Origin: GCA-003244245 sp032230565
Lineage (GTDB): Bacteria; Actinomycetota; Actinomycetes; Mycobacteriales; Pseudonocardiaceae
Assembly (NCBI GenBank): GCA_032230565.1
Contig: JAVXWL010000267.1
Span: 1-36,724, forward strand
Length of the DNA stretch: 36,724 nt
Reading direction: 5' to 3'
Shown piece after piece: positions 8,586 to 16,770 of this stretch. The notes beneath the pieces are model-generated. The model did not search any database. It saw only the letters and a list, made by a program, of their open reading frames with translations, and had not been told where the DNA came from. The translations under genes and the position numbers were made by a program. Numbering within the stretch: position 1 is the first letter of the stretch; every line of letters starts with the position of its first letter.

Positions 8586-10508
8586 CTAGAGGATGCGGCG
8601 GCCGGTTTCGGCGGTGGAGTAGCCGCCTAGGGCGGTGATGGAGGCGCGGAATGCCTCATCGGCCAGTAGGGACCATAGGGGGGCTAGAAGCGGGGAATCG
8701 TAGGTCTGCTTGGTGAGCACCAGGTCGTAGGGCTCGTGGGCGACGGGTACGAAATCGAGCCCGAACGTTCGGGTGGCTGAGCGGATGCCGAGCCCGGCAT
8801 CTGCACGTCCGGCAGCTACCGCCGCAGCAACGGCGAGATGGGTGTGCTCCTCGCGTTGATAGCCGGTGACGTCACCGGGCTCCGTACCGTGACGGCGTAG
8901 CTCGTGGTCGAGCAGCACCCGGGTACCCGCGCCGCGTTGCCGGTTGACATAACGCAGCCCCGGGCGACTCAGATCCGCAATACCGGTGATCTCCAGCGGG
9001 TTACCCGCAGCCACGATCAGTCCCTGCTCGCGGTGCACCAGGCGGACCACCATGAGATCAGCGCGACCGAGCACCCGCGGCAGGTAGGGCACGGTGTATT
9101 CGCCGGTCGCCGGATCGAGCAGGTGGGAGCCGGCGATGTGACACAGCCCGTCGCGTAATGCCACCAGCCCGCCCAGCGAGCCGACGTTGGACGACGCGAG
9201 GGTCGTACCTGGATCGATGCCGCGCAGCGCCGAGGAGACGAGGTCGAGCACCAGGTCGTGCGAGCCGATCGCGACAATGGTGCGGTCGATATCAGCCAGC
9301 CCGCGGAGCAGTTGCACGTCGACGTCCGCTCCGGCGTGGTGGCCTTCCAACCCAGCGGGCACCACCAGCAGGCCATCGGCCCGCACCAGCGAGGTCAGCA
9401 TCCCGGCCCCCCGGGGCAACGGGGTGGCCACGATCCGCCCACCAACCCGACCCAGCCGCACCCGCACCCAGTCGTCCATCCCGAGCGGTGAGGCGAACTT
9501 GCGGGCCAACCGGGCCGCGACCGTCTGGCGGGTCACCATTGTGGTGCCTTGAAGAGCAGCCAACACCGGGGCGGCGAAAATGTCGAAGGTCAGTGCCGCC
9601 GATACCGGGTACCCGGGCGCACCGAGCACCGGGGTGGTGCCCACGACGCCGAGCACCACCGGATGCCCCGGCCGCACCGCGACACCGTGCACCACCAGTG
9701 TGCCGACCCGGGCCACCACGGAGGCGGTATGGTCGCCCCGGCCGGCGCTCGATCCGGCGATGATCACCACCAGGTCCGCGCACTGCGCCGCGGCGAGCAC
9801 GGCAGCCGCGATCCGCTCGGGGTCATCCGGCTCGATGGGCAACGACAGCACGTCGCAGCCGTGTTCGGTGGCCTGGCCGGCGAGCATCAGCGAGTTGGTA
9901 TCAATGATCTCGCCGATACCCGGTTCGCAACCCAACGGCCGGATCTCGTCGCCGGTAGGCAACACCGCAACTACCGGTCGGCGGCGCACCAGCACCTCAG
10001 TGATGCCCGCCGCGGCGATGGCGGCAACATCTACCGCCCGCAACCGGTGCCCTTGGGGCAACAACAGCTCACCAGCTGCGACGTCCTCACCGATAGAACG
10101 AACATGCTGGTAGGGCACCGCCGCGGCGACCAGCTCAGCAGCAGCGCTCGAATCTGGGGCCGGGCCGATGAGGTGGATGTGCTCGCGCATCACGACCGCA
10201 TCCCGGCCTTGCGGCATGGGGTCGCCGGTGTCGATGACGTCGAAGTCGGTCAGCGTGATCGGGGTGGACGGGCTGGCCCCCACGGTATCCACCGAGCGTA
10301 CCGCCACACCATCCATCCCAGCGGAGTCGAAAGCCGGCGACGAGCGTCGCGCCCACACCGGCTCGGCGGTGACCCGACCGATCGCCTCGACCAGCCCCAG
10401 CCGCTGCGCGCCCAGCCTGATCGGGCAGCCGGCGTCAGCGCGGGCTGCTTGCCACGCGTCTAGCGCCTGGACCGCCGGAACGTCGCGGATGAACGGGCTG
10501 CGCGGCAC
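8586..10508 (-). CDS. MoeA fused to a LysR/PBP-like substrate-binding domain
   Basis: A 640-residue, two-part protein. Residues 1 to about 400 are MoeA (molybdopterin molybdotransferase), which inserts the metal oxoanion into adenylated molybdopterin. They show FDSAGMDGVAVR, TGDPMPQGRDAVVM, LPTGDEI, IAGSSAGRGD and APGYPVSAAL. Residues from about 405 to 640 are a periplasmic-binding-protein-like domain (PF12727 type: IAIGSHDLVLDLV, ASSNVGSLGGL, RQRGAGTR, GIRSATRTFGLDFVPV). This architecture is best known from archaea and bacteria with several MoeA copies. It might sense or select molybdate or tungstate; that is inference. GTG 10508 lies 29 bp after the ABC transporter stop, so the two are probably one transcript. 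Confidence 0.92.
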   Translation of the reverse strand: MPRSPFIRDVPAVQALDAWQAARADAGCPIRLGAQRLGLVEAIGRVTAEPVWARRSSPAFDSAGMDGVAVRSVDTVGASPSTPITLTDFDVIDTGDPMPQGRDAVVMREHIHLIGPAPDSSAAAELVAAAVPYQHVRSIGEDVAAGELLLPQGHRLRAVDVAAIAAAGITEVLVRRRPVVAVLPTGDEIRPLGCEPGIGEIIDTNSLMLAGQATEHGCDVLSLPIEPDDPERIAAAVLAAAQCADLVVIIAGSSAGRGDHTASVVARVGTLVVHGVAVRPGHPVVLGVVGTTPVLGAPGYPVSAALTFDIFAAPVLAALQGTTMVTRQTVAARLARKFASPLGMDDWVRVRLGRVGGRIVATPLPRGAGMLTSLVRADGLLVVPAGLEGHHAGADVDVQLLRGLADIDRTIVAIGSHDLVLDLVSSALRGIDPGTTLASSNVGSLGGLVALRDGLCHIAGSHLLDPATGEYTVPYLPRVLGRADLMVVRLVHREQGLIVAAGNPLEITGIADLSRPGLRYVNRQRGAGTRVLLDHELRRHGTEPGDVTGYQREEHTHLAVAAAVAAGRADAGLGIRSATRTFGLDFVPVAHEPYDLVLTKQTYDSPLLAPLWSLLADEAFRASITALGGYSTAETGRRIL

Positions 10509-10537
10509 AGCGGCGACGCTACCGGGAATTCAGCACG

Positions 10538-12406
10538 TCAGGATGCTGCGCCGGTGCCGGCGAGTCGGGAATTGGGCACCGACCCGTTCGGCGCCTCGGC
10601 GGGGTGATGAAGGTGGTAAAGGTGGGCGTATTGGTTGTTGTTGGCGAGAAGCTGATCGTGCGTGCCAGTTTCGGTGACCCGCCCGTGCTCGATGTAAATG
10701 ATCTGGTCCGCATCGGTGACGGTGAGCAGGTTGTGCGAGATCATGATCGTCGTCCGGCCGGTGATGAGTCGGCGCAGCGGGGTCAGGATGCGTTGCGTGG
10801 CGTCAGCGTCGAGACTCGTGGTGGGCTCGTCCAGAAGCAGGATAGGGGCGTCGCGGACCATGGCGCGCGCGATCGCGATGCGTTGGCGCTGCCCACCGGA
10901 CAGCAGCCGGCCGCGTTGGCCGACCCGGGTGTCATAGCCCTCGGGCAACGCGCTGATGAAGTCGTGGGCGTCGGCGGCTTTGGCGGCCGCGACGAGTTGG
11001 TCCTGGGTAGCGTCGGGGCGCCCGGCGCGGATGTTGTCGGCGATGGTGCCATCGAGCAGCAAGGTTTCCTGCAGCACGATGGCGATATTGGCGCGCAGTT
11101 CCTCGGGGTCGACCTGGCGCAAGTCTGTCCCATCCAGCATGATTCGTCCGCTGGTGGGGTCATAGAACCGCAGCAGCAGTTTCATCAGGGTGGTCTTGCC
11201 GGCACCGCTGGCCCCGACGATCGCGGTGGTCTTCCCGGGCAGCGTGGTGAAACTGACTTGCCGCAGGACGTCGGTTGCAGTGTCGGGGTAGGCGAAGCTC
11301 ACCTGCTCCAAGCGGAGCTCGCCTCGGGGGCGGCCCAGTGGGATCGGGTGTTCGGGGGCGGCCACGGTGGGTTGCTCGTCGAGCAGCTCGATGATCCGTT
11401 CCGCGGCCGCGGCGGCAGCGAACAGCGATGTGGACAGTGAGCCCAGGCCCTGCACGGGACCGTACAGCTGGGACAGGAAAACCAAGAAGGCCAGCAACCC
11501 GCCCAGGGTGATGTGCCCGGCGGTCAGCTCCCAGATTCCGACCGCGAGGATGGTCATGATGCCGAGGACCTGCACCAGGTCCACTAGCGGGGAGAACAGC
11601 GCACCGATGCGGGTGGCGGCCAGTTCGGCATTCACGCTGCCGATGCTTTGCTCGGCGAAGCGCTCCACCTCGGCGGCCTCGCGGCCGTAGGCCTGGATCA
11701 GGGTGGCGTTGCCCAGGCTCTCCTCGGCGACCACGGTGATCGACCCGGCCCGGCGGCGGACCTCCCGGGAGGCGATCTTGATCCGGCGGGAGAAGACCCG
11801 GGCGGCGGCCCAGAACACTGGTACCGCGATCAGCGAGGTCAGTGCCAGGCGCCAGTCGAGGAAGAACAGCACCCCAGCGAACACGAAGATTCGCAACACG
11901 TTGGAGATGAGCCCGATGACGCCCGAGAGCACCACAGCCTCAATGGCGGCCACATCACCGGTGAGCCTCGACAGGATGTCGCCCAGGCGGCGGCGATCGA
12001 AGAAACTCACCGACAAGGTATGGAGATGCGCGAACACCCGGGTGCGCATCCGGTGCAAGAAATTTTCCCCGATCCACGCCCCCAGATAGGAGCCGACGAA
12101 GCCCAGCATTCCTACCAGCAGGGTGATCCCGACAAACGCCGCGGCCACCGGCGGGAACGCGGAGAAATCTCGCGGGGTCAACACCTTGTCGACCAGCACC
12201 TTGAACAGCAGAATTGCCCCGGTGTCCACCACCGGGGTGACGATGACCAGCACCAAACTTAGCCACAACCATCGCCAGAACGGCCGGGCGTCAGGCCAGA
12301 ACCGCTGGAAAACCTCCCGGATGCTCGCTGCCGGTGCCGCCTCCACCAAACCGCCAGTGGTCGACGACGGGCGAAGCAGCGATCTCAACACCTCCCGCAC
12401 AACCAC
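10538..12406 (-). CDS. ABC exporter, fused permease and ATPase
   Basis: 622 residues. Six membrane segments (about 47-75, 88-112, 158-181, 183-203, 272-292 and 299-320) form a type IV ABC exporter domain. The ATPase domain follows, with Walker A GASGAGKT (398-405), signature LSGGQ (502-506), Walker B ILLLDE (522-527) and an H-loop His in MISHNLL. There is no N-terminal C39 peptidase domain. As a half-transporter it should act as a homodimer or with an unseen partner. The substrate is unknown. A 62-residue Tyr-rich protein gene lies 110 bp upstream on the same strand and is one possible cargo; lipid or drug export is the default alternative. The start is GTG 12406; a later GTG at 12400 is possible. 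Confidence 0.93.
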   Translation of the reverse strand: MVVREVLRSLLRPSSTTGGLVEAAPAASIREVFQRFWPDARPFWRWLWLSLVLVIVTPVVDTGAILLFKVLVDKVLTPRDFSAFPPVAAAFVGITLLVGMLGFVGSYLGAWIGENFLHRMRTRVFAHLHTLSVSFFDRRRLGDILSRLTGDVAAIEAVVLSGVIGLISNVLRIFVFAGVLFFLDWRLALTSLIAVPVFWAAARVFSRRIKIASREVRRRAGSITVVAEESLGNATLIQAYGREAAEVERFAEQSIGSVNAELAATRIGALFSPLVDLVQVLGIMTILAVGIWELTAGHITLGGLLAFLVFLSQLYGPVQGLGSLSTSLFAAAAAAERIIELLDEQPTVAAPEHPIPLGRPRGELRLEQVSFAYPDTATDVLRQVSFTTLPGKTTAIVGASGAGKTTLMKLLLRFYDPTSGRIMLDGTDLRQVDPEELRANIAIVLQETLLLDGTIADNIRAGRPDATQDQLVAAAKAADAHDFISALPEGYDTRVGQRGRLLSGGQRQRIAIARAMVRDAPILLLDEPTTSLDADATQRILTPLRRLITGRTTIMISHNLLTVTDADQIIYIEHGRVTETGTHDQLLANNNQYAHLYHLHHPAEAPNGSVPNSRLAGTGAAS

Positions 12407-12451
12407 TCCACTTCTCGATCTGGTGCTTGGGCCTGCCTCCGGGCATGGCTA

Positions 12452-12494
12452 GGCGGTGGCCGTCATCCCACTGTAGGAGAACAAGGCCACCGCC
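12452..12494. terminator. 10-bp stem-loop between the Tyr-rich protein gene and the ABC exporter
   Basis: GGCGGTGGCC (12452-12461) and GGCCACCGCC (12485-12494) are perfectly complementary with a 23-nt loop. The hairpin lies between the stop of the 62-residue protein (12517) and the ABC start (12406) and has no U-run on the minus strand. It may be a partial terminator, an attenuator that lowers exporter expression relative to the small protein, or an mRNA-processing site. Confidence 0.5.
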
Positions 12495-12516
12495 GCGCGA
12501 CCTGCTGATCGTCGTG

Positions 12517-12705
12517 CTACCCCAGCAGTGCTAGGAGCGAGGGACGGGTGGGACCGCGCTCGAACCCGCCGTAGCTGTTGTTGTAGTAGCCACCGCCGTC
12601 GTAGTAGTCCTCGTAGTAGTTTTTGTGGCCGGGCTTCCCGTCGTAGTAGTAGCCGTCGTCGGGACTGTCGGTGGCACCAGGTGTGAAGACGTCCGAGACC
12701 CTCAT
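12517..12705 (-). CDS. Tyr/Gly/Asp-rich 62-residue protein, unknown family
   Basis: I do not recognise this protein. ATG 12705 has a strong AAGGAG site at ideal spacing. The short N-terminal part (MRVSDVFTPGATDSPDDG) is followed by a core with ten tyrosines in about 30 residues: DGYYYDG, KNYYEDYYDG, GGYYNNSYGG. It ends FERGPTRPSLLALLG. There is no Cys, no signal peptide and no membrane segment. The stop is a TAG. The paired Tyr with Gly/Asp/Asn spacers suggest a low-complexity, possibly modified or structural peptide. An ABC exporter gene follows 110 bp downstream on the same strand. A ribosomally made peptide precursor is one option, but no peptide-modifying enzyme (radical SAM, LanM or YcaO) is in the window. 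Confidence 0.7.
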   Translation of the reverse strand: MRVSDVFTPGATDSPDDGYYYDGKPGHKNYYEDYYDGGGYYNNSYGGFERGPTRPSLLALLG

Positions 12706-13094
12706 ACTCGCTCCTTAAGCCGATCGATGGAGGAGCTACGCAAGCCGAAAAAGACCCGGACATCCCTGGGAATTGCCTGCGGCCCCCTGTGGAGTAAGCG
12801 GTCGACAAGCTGCCTGGCCCGAACGTCGCTGGGCGTGTTAGATGCTCACAGAGGGACGCCTCGCGACACCATGTCGCAATCACCGACGCAGGTGAGCGTC
12901 GTTAGCGAACTCTCCCCGGTGTCAACACCGACAGGATGTTAAACCGCCGCACTCGGCAGCAACCCAAGGTGATCCGAGCTGGCCCCCTTACTCCCCGTGG
13001 TCAAGCAACTACAAAACTAAGCTATGCATGTACCGATTGCAACAACAACTTATCGTACACGACTAGTCACGCACAGCGATCGAGCCCGTTCAGG
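12706..13094. other. 389-bp intergenic region upstream of the Tyr-rich protein gene
   Basis: No gene was found. The right half (about 13005-13080) is clearly AT-richer than the surroundings. On the minus strand there is a TTGACA hexamer (complement of 12920-12925) inside an imperfect palindrome, CGGTGTCAACACCG (12917-12930). A weak TAACGA follows after a 15-bp spacer, so it is only a possible promoter for the Tyr-rich protein-ABC unit. The gap separates this unit from moeA, which ends at 13095. Confidence 0.35.
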
Positions 13095-14318
13095 CTACCG
13101 GTAAAGCGTGACGGAGACGTTCGCGCCGGCGTCGAGACCGGTGGCCGGTTCCGCCACCACGACGTACCCGTCAGCGCGGGTGAGCACGGACAGCAACGCC
13201 GATGCGCCGAACAACGGTTCCGCTTGCCCGCCATTAAGCTGTACCTGCACGACGTCCCGGCGGCCCGCCTCCGAGGGCACGTCGCGAGTCAGCGAAGCCA
13301 TCACCGACGGTTCGGGGGGCGGAGTGGCGCAGCCCGCGAGGCGCCACACCAACGGGGCCCCGACCAGCCGGAAAACCACCAGTGCCGACAGCGGATTTCC
13401 CGGCAAACCGATCACCGGCACGCCCTCACACTCGGCGAGCAAGGTGGGCTTGCCCGGCTTGATGGCAAGCCCGTGACAGAAGATGCCCGGCTTTCCGAGA
13501 CTCGCGACGGCGTCGGCGGTAGCGTCGCGGGCGCCCACTGAAGAGCCGGCGGAAACGACCACCAGATCCGACTGGGCCAGCGCCAGCTGTAGCGCACACC
13601 GCAGGGCAGCGGGATCGTCGGGCACGATTCCGCACGGCACTGGCCATCCACCGGCCTCCACCACAAGACCGGCGAGCGCCGGAGCGATGGCGTCGCGGAC
13701 TTGACCGGGACGCAGCGTAGCGGTCGCAGGCGGCACCACCTCATCACCCGTCGACAGGATCGCCACTCGTGGCCTGGCATGCGTGAGGAGCTTGGTCACT
13801 CCCGCAGCGGCGAGCATGCCCAAATCCACCGCGCGCAGCGGCCGGCCCGCAGGAGCAAGGACAGTTCCCGCGGTGACGTCGTCGTCGGCTTGAATAACTC
13901 CGCCGCCAGGCGCGATGGGCCGCAGCACTTCCACAGTGCCGGGCATCGTCTCGTTGGTGTACTCCACCATCACCACCGCATCAGCGCCCGCCGGCAGCAC
14001 CCCACCGGTGGGCATCTCCGCTGCCGTGCCCGATGCCACGGTCACATCCGGCTGTGTGCCCATTTGCACAGCGCCCACCACGTCCAGGTAGGACGGCAGC
14101 CCCTCCGACGCGCCGTAGGTGTCGGCCGCCCGCACCGCGAAACCGTCCACGGTCGATCGGGCAAACCCGGGTAGCGGCCCCGGAGCGAGGACGTCACAGG
14201 CCGGCACCCGGCCGAGCGCCTCGGCAAGCGAGACGGTCTGCGTCGGGGTGCGCAGGGCGGGGCTGAACCCAGTTAGGGCCTCGGTGACCGTACGAGTGGC
14301 GAAGAACTCCCGGCTCAC
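13095..14318 (-). CDS. moeA: Molybdopterin molybdenumtransferase MoeA
   Basis: 407 residues, normal MoeA length. It inserts molybdate (or tungstate) into adenylated molybdopterin. Motifs in order: GFARSTVDGFAVRAADTYG, EMPTGGVLPAGADAVVM, ILSTGDEV, VSAGSSVGARD, KPGKPT and GLPGNPLSALVVF. The GTG start at 14318 overlaps the nuoEF stop as GTGA, so translation is coupled to the diaphorase. It lacks the PBP-like domain found on the second MoeA at 8586-10508. The two paralogs in one locus with two different pterin enzymes suggest metal- or client-specific roles. Confidence 0.95.
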   Translation of the reverse strand: MSREFFATRTVTEALTGFSPALRTPTQTVSLAEALGRVPACDVLAPGPLPGFARSTVDGFAVRAADTYGASEGLPSYLDVVGAVQMGTQPDVTVASGTAAEMPTGGVLPAGADAVVMVEYTNETMPGTVEVLRPIAPGGGVIQADDDVTAGTVLAPAGRPLRAVDLGMLAAAGVTKLLTHARPRVAILSTGDEVVPPATATLRPGQVRDAIAPALAGLVVEAGGWPVPCGIVPDDPAALRCALQLALAQSDLVVVSAGSSVGARDATADAVASLGKPGIFCHGLAIKPGKPTLLAECEGVPVIGLPGNPLSALVVFRLVGAPLVWRLAGCATPPPEPSVMASLTRDVPSEAGRRDVVQVQLNGGQAEPLFGASALLSVLTRADGYVVVAEPATGLDAGANVSVTLYR

Positions 14319-16027
14319 GGAGCCCGCTGCCTGAGCACGCTGATGACCGGGCCCAGCGCTACCTGGCCCAGCCCACAGATCGACGTCTTACGCATCGCAT
14401 ATTCGAGCTCGACGAGCTGCGCTGCGCTGGCGTCGTCGAGGCCCCCACTGGCCAGCGCTGACGTCAGCAGGGTGTGCGCCTTGGTCGACCCCATCCGGCA
14501 CGGCACGCACTTGCCGCACGACTCGTCGCGGAAGAACCGCAGCACGTTGGTTGCTGCCGCAAGCAGGTCGGTGCCGTCGGCGAGAACGACCAAAGCGCCG
14601 GAGCCCAGCATGGAGCCCGCGGCAGCCAGCGTGTCGAAGTCCAGCGGTACGTCCAGCTGGTCGGGCGTCAGGAAGTTCGACGACGCGCCACCGGGCTGCA
14701 CTGCGGCCAGCCTTGCCCCACCGGCCATCCCGCCCGCCTGGTCCAGCAGCGCGCGGACAGTAGTGCCCATCGGCACGCAGTACACCCCTGGGTTTTCCAC
14801 CTGCCCGGAGACAGCGAAAAACTTCCATCCCACCGACTCACCCAAGCCTGCATCGATCCACCACTGTGCGCCGCGCGCGACAATCCCCGGGACGTCGGCG
14901 AAGGTCTCCACCGAATTCATCAGCGTGGGCCGGCCATGCAGCCCGTACACGCCCGGGAATGGTGGCTTGTTTCGCGGCTCACCGCGGTGGCCCTCCATGC
15001 ACTCGATCAATGCGGACTCCTCACCGAGGATGTATCCCCCCGGTGACGTGAAAATATCCACCTCCAGAGTCCGCCCGCTGCCCAGCACGTCGGTTCCCAT
15101 CAGGCCCTCGATGCGCAGCGCGTTGAGCTCGGCACGCAGTACCTGTTCCTCGGGGCCGTATTCGTGCCGGATGAACACCCAGGCCTGTTCCGCGCCGACG
15201 CAAAGCATGCCGATCAGAAGCCCCTCCAGCACCAGGTGGGGCTGATCGGCGAGGATCTGCCGGTCCTTGAAGGTGCCGGGCTCTGACTCGTCGGCGTTGC
15301 AGATCGCGTATTTCACCGGGCCCGGCTGGGCAGCCACCAGCTCCCACTTCTTGCCGGTGGGAAACCCCGCGCCCCCCATCCCCCGCAACCCAGATTCTTT
15401 CAGCGTGGCGATCACCTCCGGCACGCTCAATTCCCCACCCACCAACTGCCGCAACACCTGATACCTCCCGCATTCAGCGGGCTTATTCGGGGCTGGAAAC
15501 TCCGCTGAATGCGGGTAGGGGTCGTTGGGATAGTGGGTACGGGTGGTGGCGGTGTGGTGCGAGAGTGCGCCGGCGAGGGCGGCGGCAACCAGGGCGTCGG
15601 CGTCGGCGGCTCGCGCTGGGTGGTCGTTCACGACGATGGCGGGCGCCATGTCGCAGCGACCCAGGCAGGACACCTCGCGGAACTCCACATCCGGTCCGTA
15701 CCGGTCGGCTAAACCAGGCGCGCAGCCGGCGAGCCAGCAAGACAGGTCACGGCAGGCGTGCAGCGCCACTTTCGGCTGCGCCTCCGTGCGGAAGTGCGGG
15801 TAGAACGAGACCAGACCCTCGATCTCATACAACGGCCGGCGCATCCGGCGCGCCAGCGCGACCAGCTCCTCGCGCGGCAACCAGCCCAGCCGGGACTGGA
15901 TGGCGTTCAGCTCGGGGATCAGACTCGGCCCGGGAAACTTGCCCGCCCGCGCCTCGACACCCGCCATCCGCGGATTACCGCGTGCCGTCTGACCGGGAGC
16001 TGCACCGGTGTCATGAGCCACAGTCAC
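14315..16027 (-). CDS. NuoE-NuoF fusion, NADH-binding diaphorase subunit of formate dehydrogenase
   Basis: 570 residues. It passes electrons between the pterin enzyme and NAD+. Residues about 30-155 are a NuoE thioredoxin-like domain with [2Fe-2S] ligands Cys92, Cys97, Cys121 and Cys125. Residues about 185-570 are NuoF: the FMN/NAD loop GLRGMGGAGFPTGKKW (213-228), CNADESEPGTFKDR and GEESALIE. The C-terminal [4Fe-4S] motif has SCGKCVPC and a later SICGLG. Such fusions serve NAD-dependent formate dehydrogenases and some hydrogenases. It begins at GTG 16027, but no clear ribosome site is visible, and the nearest in-frame ATG is 20 codons on. In an intact operon fdhA would lie just upstream; here about 700 bp with vapBC remnants intervene. 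Confidence 0.94.
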   Translation of the reverse strand: MTVAHDTGAAPGQTARGNPRMAGVEARAGKFPGPSLIPELNAIQSRLGWLPREELVALARRMRRPLYEIEGLVSFYPHFRTEAQPKVALHACRDLSCWLAGCAPGLADRYGPDVEFREVSCLGRCDMAPAIVVNDHPARAADADALVAAALAGALSHHTATTRTHYPNDPYPHSAEFPAPNKPAECGRYQVLRQLVGGELSVPEVIATLKESGLRGMGGAGFPTGKKWELVAAQPGPVKYAICNADESEPGTFKDRQILADQPHLVLEGLLIGMLCVGAEQAWVFIRHEYGPEEQVLRAELNALRIEGLMGTDVLGSGRTLEVDIFTSPGGYILGEESALIECMEGHRGEPRNKPPFPGVYGLHGRPTLMNSVETFADVPGIVARGAQWWIDAGLGESVGWKFFAVSGQVENPGVYCVPMGTTVRALLDQAGGMAGGARLAAVQPGGASSNFLTPDQLDVPLDFDTLAAAGSMLGSGALVVLADGTDLLAAATNVLRFFRDESCGKCVPCRMGSTKAHTLLTSALASGGLDDASAAQLVELEYAMRKTSICGLGQVALGPVISVLRQRAP

Positions 16028-16068
16028 GAGGTTAATGGGTACTACGCTTGCTACGGAGGTGCTGGACG

Positions 16069-16312
16069 ATGCCGACGACGATCCCGCACCGGGAACTGCG
16101 CAACAACAGCAGCGCGGTGCTCGTGACGTACAGGCCGGCGAGACGGTGTACGTCGCGAGGTCGTCGTCGTGCTGGTGCCGCCACCACGAGCGGCCGGAGC
16201 CTCGCTGCGGATCCGGCGGGCCACCGTGCGCGGGGCATTCGCGGATCTGGAGCGGACCAAGATCCAGGAACCGGTGCAGGAAATATTGGACGAGCTTCGC
16301 GGCGACCGGTGA
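16069..16312 (+). pseudogene. Phd/YefM-type antitoxin, frameshifted (vapB-like)
   Basis: An antitoxin of about 85 residues can be read only by changing frame. It starts MPTTIPHRELRNNSSAVL in one frame, continues RDVQAGETVYVAR in a second, and ends EVVVVLVPPPRAAGASLRIRR ... KIQEPVQEILDELRGDR with TGA 16310-16312. The first break, near 16120, looks like loss of one base. The second, near 16150, looks like a short deletion, perhaps between GCGAG repeats. A good ribosome site (GGAGG) precedes the start. The end overlaps the toxin start (GTGA), the usual arrangement of an intact pair. It lies opposite to the surrounding formate dehydrogenase operon. Confidence 0.75.
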
Positions 16313-16697
16313 TCCTCTACATCGAAATGTCGGCAGCAGCGAAACTGCTCGTCGGAGCCCGCATCAAGCCGGCTCGCTGCGCGGCTCGATGATGCGCTCG
16401 AGGGACGGCGACGCGCTGCTGTCGAGCATGCTGCTGGAGACCGAGCTGCGCCCGCTCTCCGTGCGCGTCGAGCTGGCCCAGACCGCCGTGACCCACCTGC
16501 TCGAACGATTCGACCTGGTAGAGACCGACCGAGCTTTGTACCGAGAGGCGGGCCTGCTCCCAGGCCGCCATTTGCGCAGCTTCGACGCCCTGCACCTCGC
16601 GGCAGCCCTGCGCATCGGCGCCGACGCCATGCTGACCTACGACCGTCGCCAAGCCCACGCAGCCGACGCAGCCGGCCTACCCGTTCTCGCCCCATAG
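16309..16697 (+). pseudogene. VapC-type PIN-domain toxin, frameshifted
   Basis: The PIN ribonuclease fold is read in three pieces: LYIEMSAAAKLLV (from GTG 16309), EPASSRLAARLDDALE in a second frame, then DGDALLSSMLLETELRPLSV ... LRSFDALHLAAALRIGADAM ... LTYDRRQAHAADAAGLPVLAP in a third frame to TAG 16695-16697. The breaks are near 16354 and 16405. In addition, the first catalytic position reads Glu (YIEMSA) where the family has Asp (YIDTSA). It is therefore a non-functional remnant together with its antitoxin. The long frame crossing both genes is chance joining of pieces. Confidence 0.78.
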
Positions 16698-16704
16698 CCG
16701 GCGC

Positions 16705-16770
16705 ATCGCGGTTCGGCTCCGAATGGCGGTCAGTGGCCGGCTCCGGATCGCGATTCGGCTCCGAATGGCG
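16705..16770. repeat. Two copies of a 24-bp palindromic (REP-like) element
   Basis: Copies at 16705-16728 and 16747-16770 differ at one base and are 42 bp apart. The core is near-palindromic (CGC, C, ATTCGG, AG, CCGAAT, C, GCG on the minus strand). The second copy encodes part of the last residues of FdhA; the first lies between convergent fdhA and vapC remnants. A partial third copy is behind the MoeA-PBP gene. A terminator function at gene ends is possible. Confidence 0.6.

Noticed and set aside
12706..13094. Molybdenum-cofactor riboswitch between moeA and the small protein gene
   Set aside because: No Moco-type conserved hairpin pattern could be recognised by eye, and this RNA is mainly known from other lineages.
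16035..16697. A single 220-codon frame across the vapB and vapC region
   Set aside because: Only parts of it match the antitoxin and toxin. The middle is out of frame, so it is pieces joined by chance.
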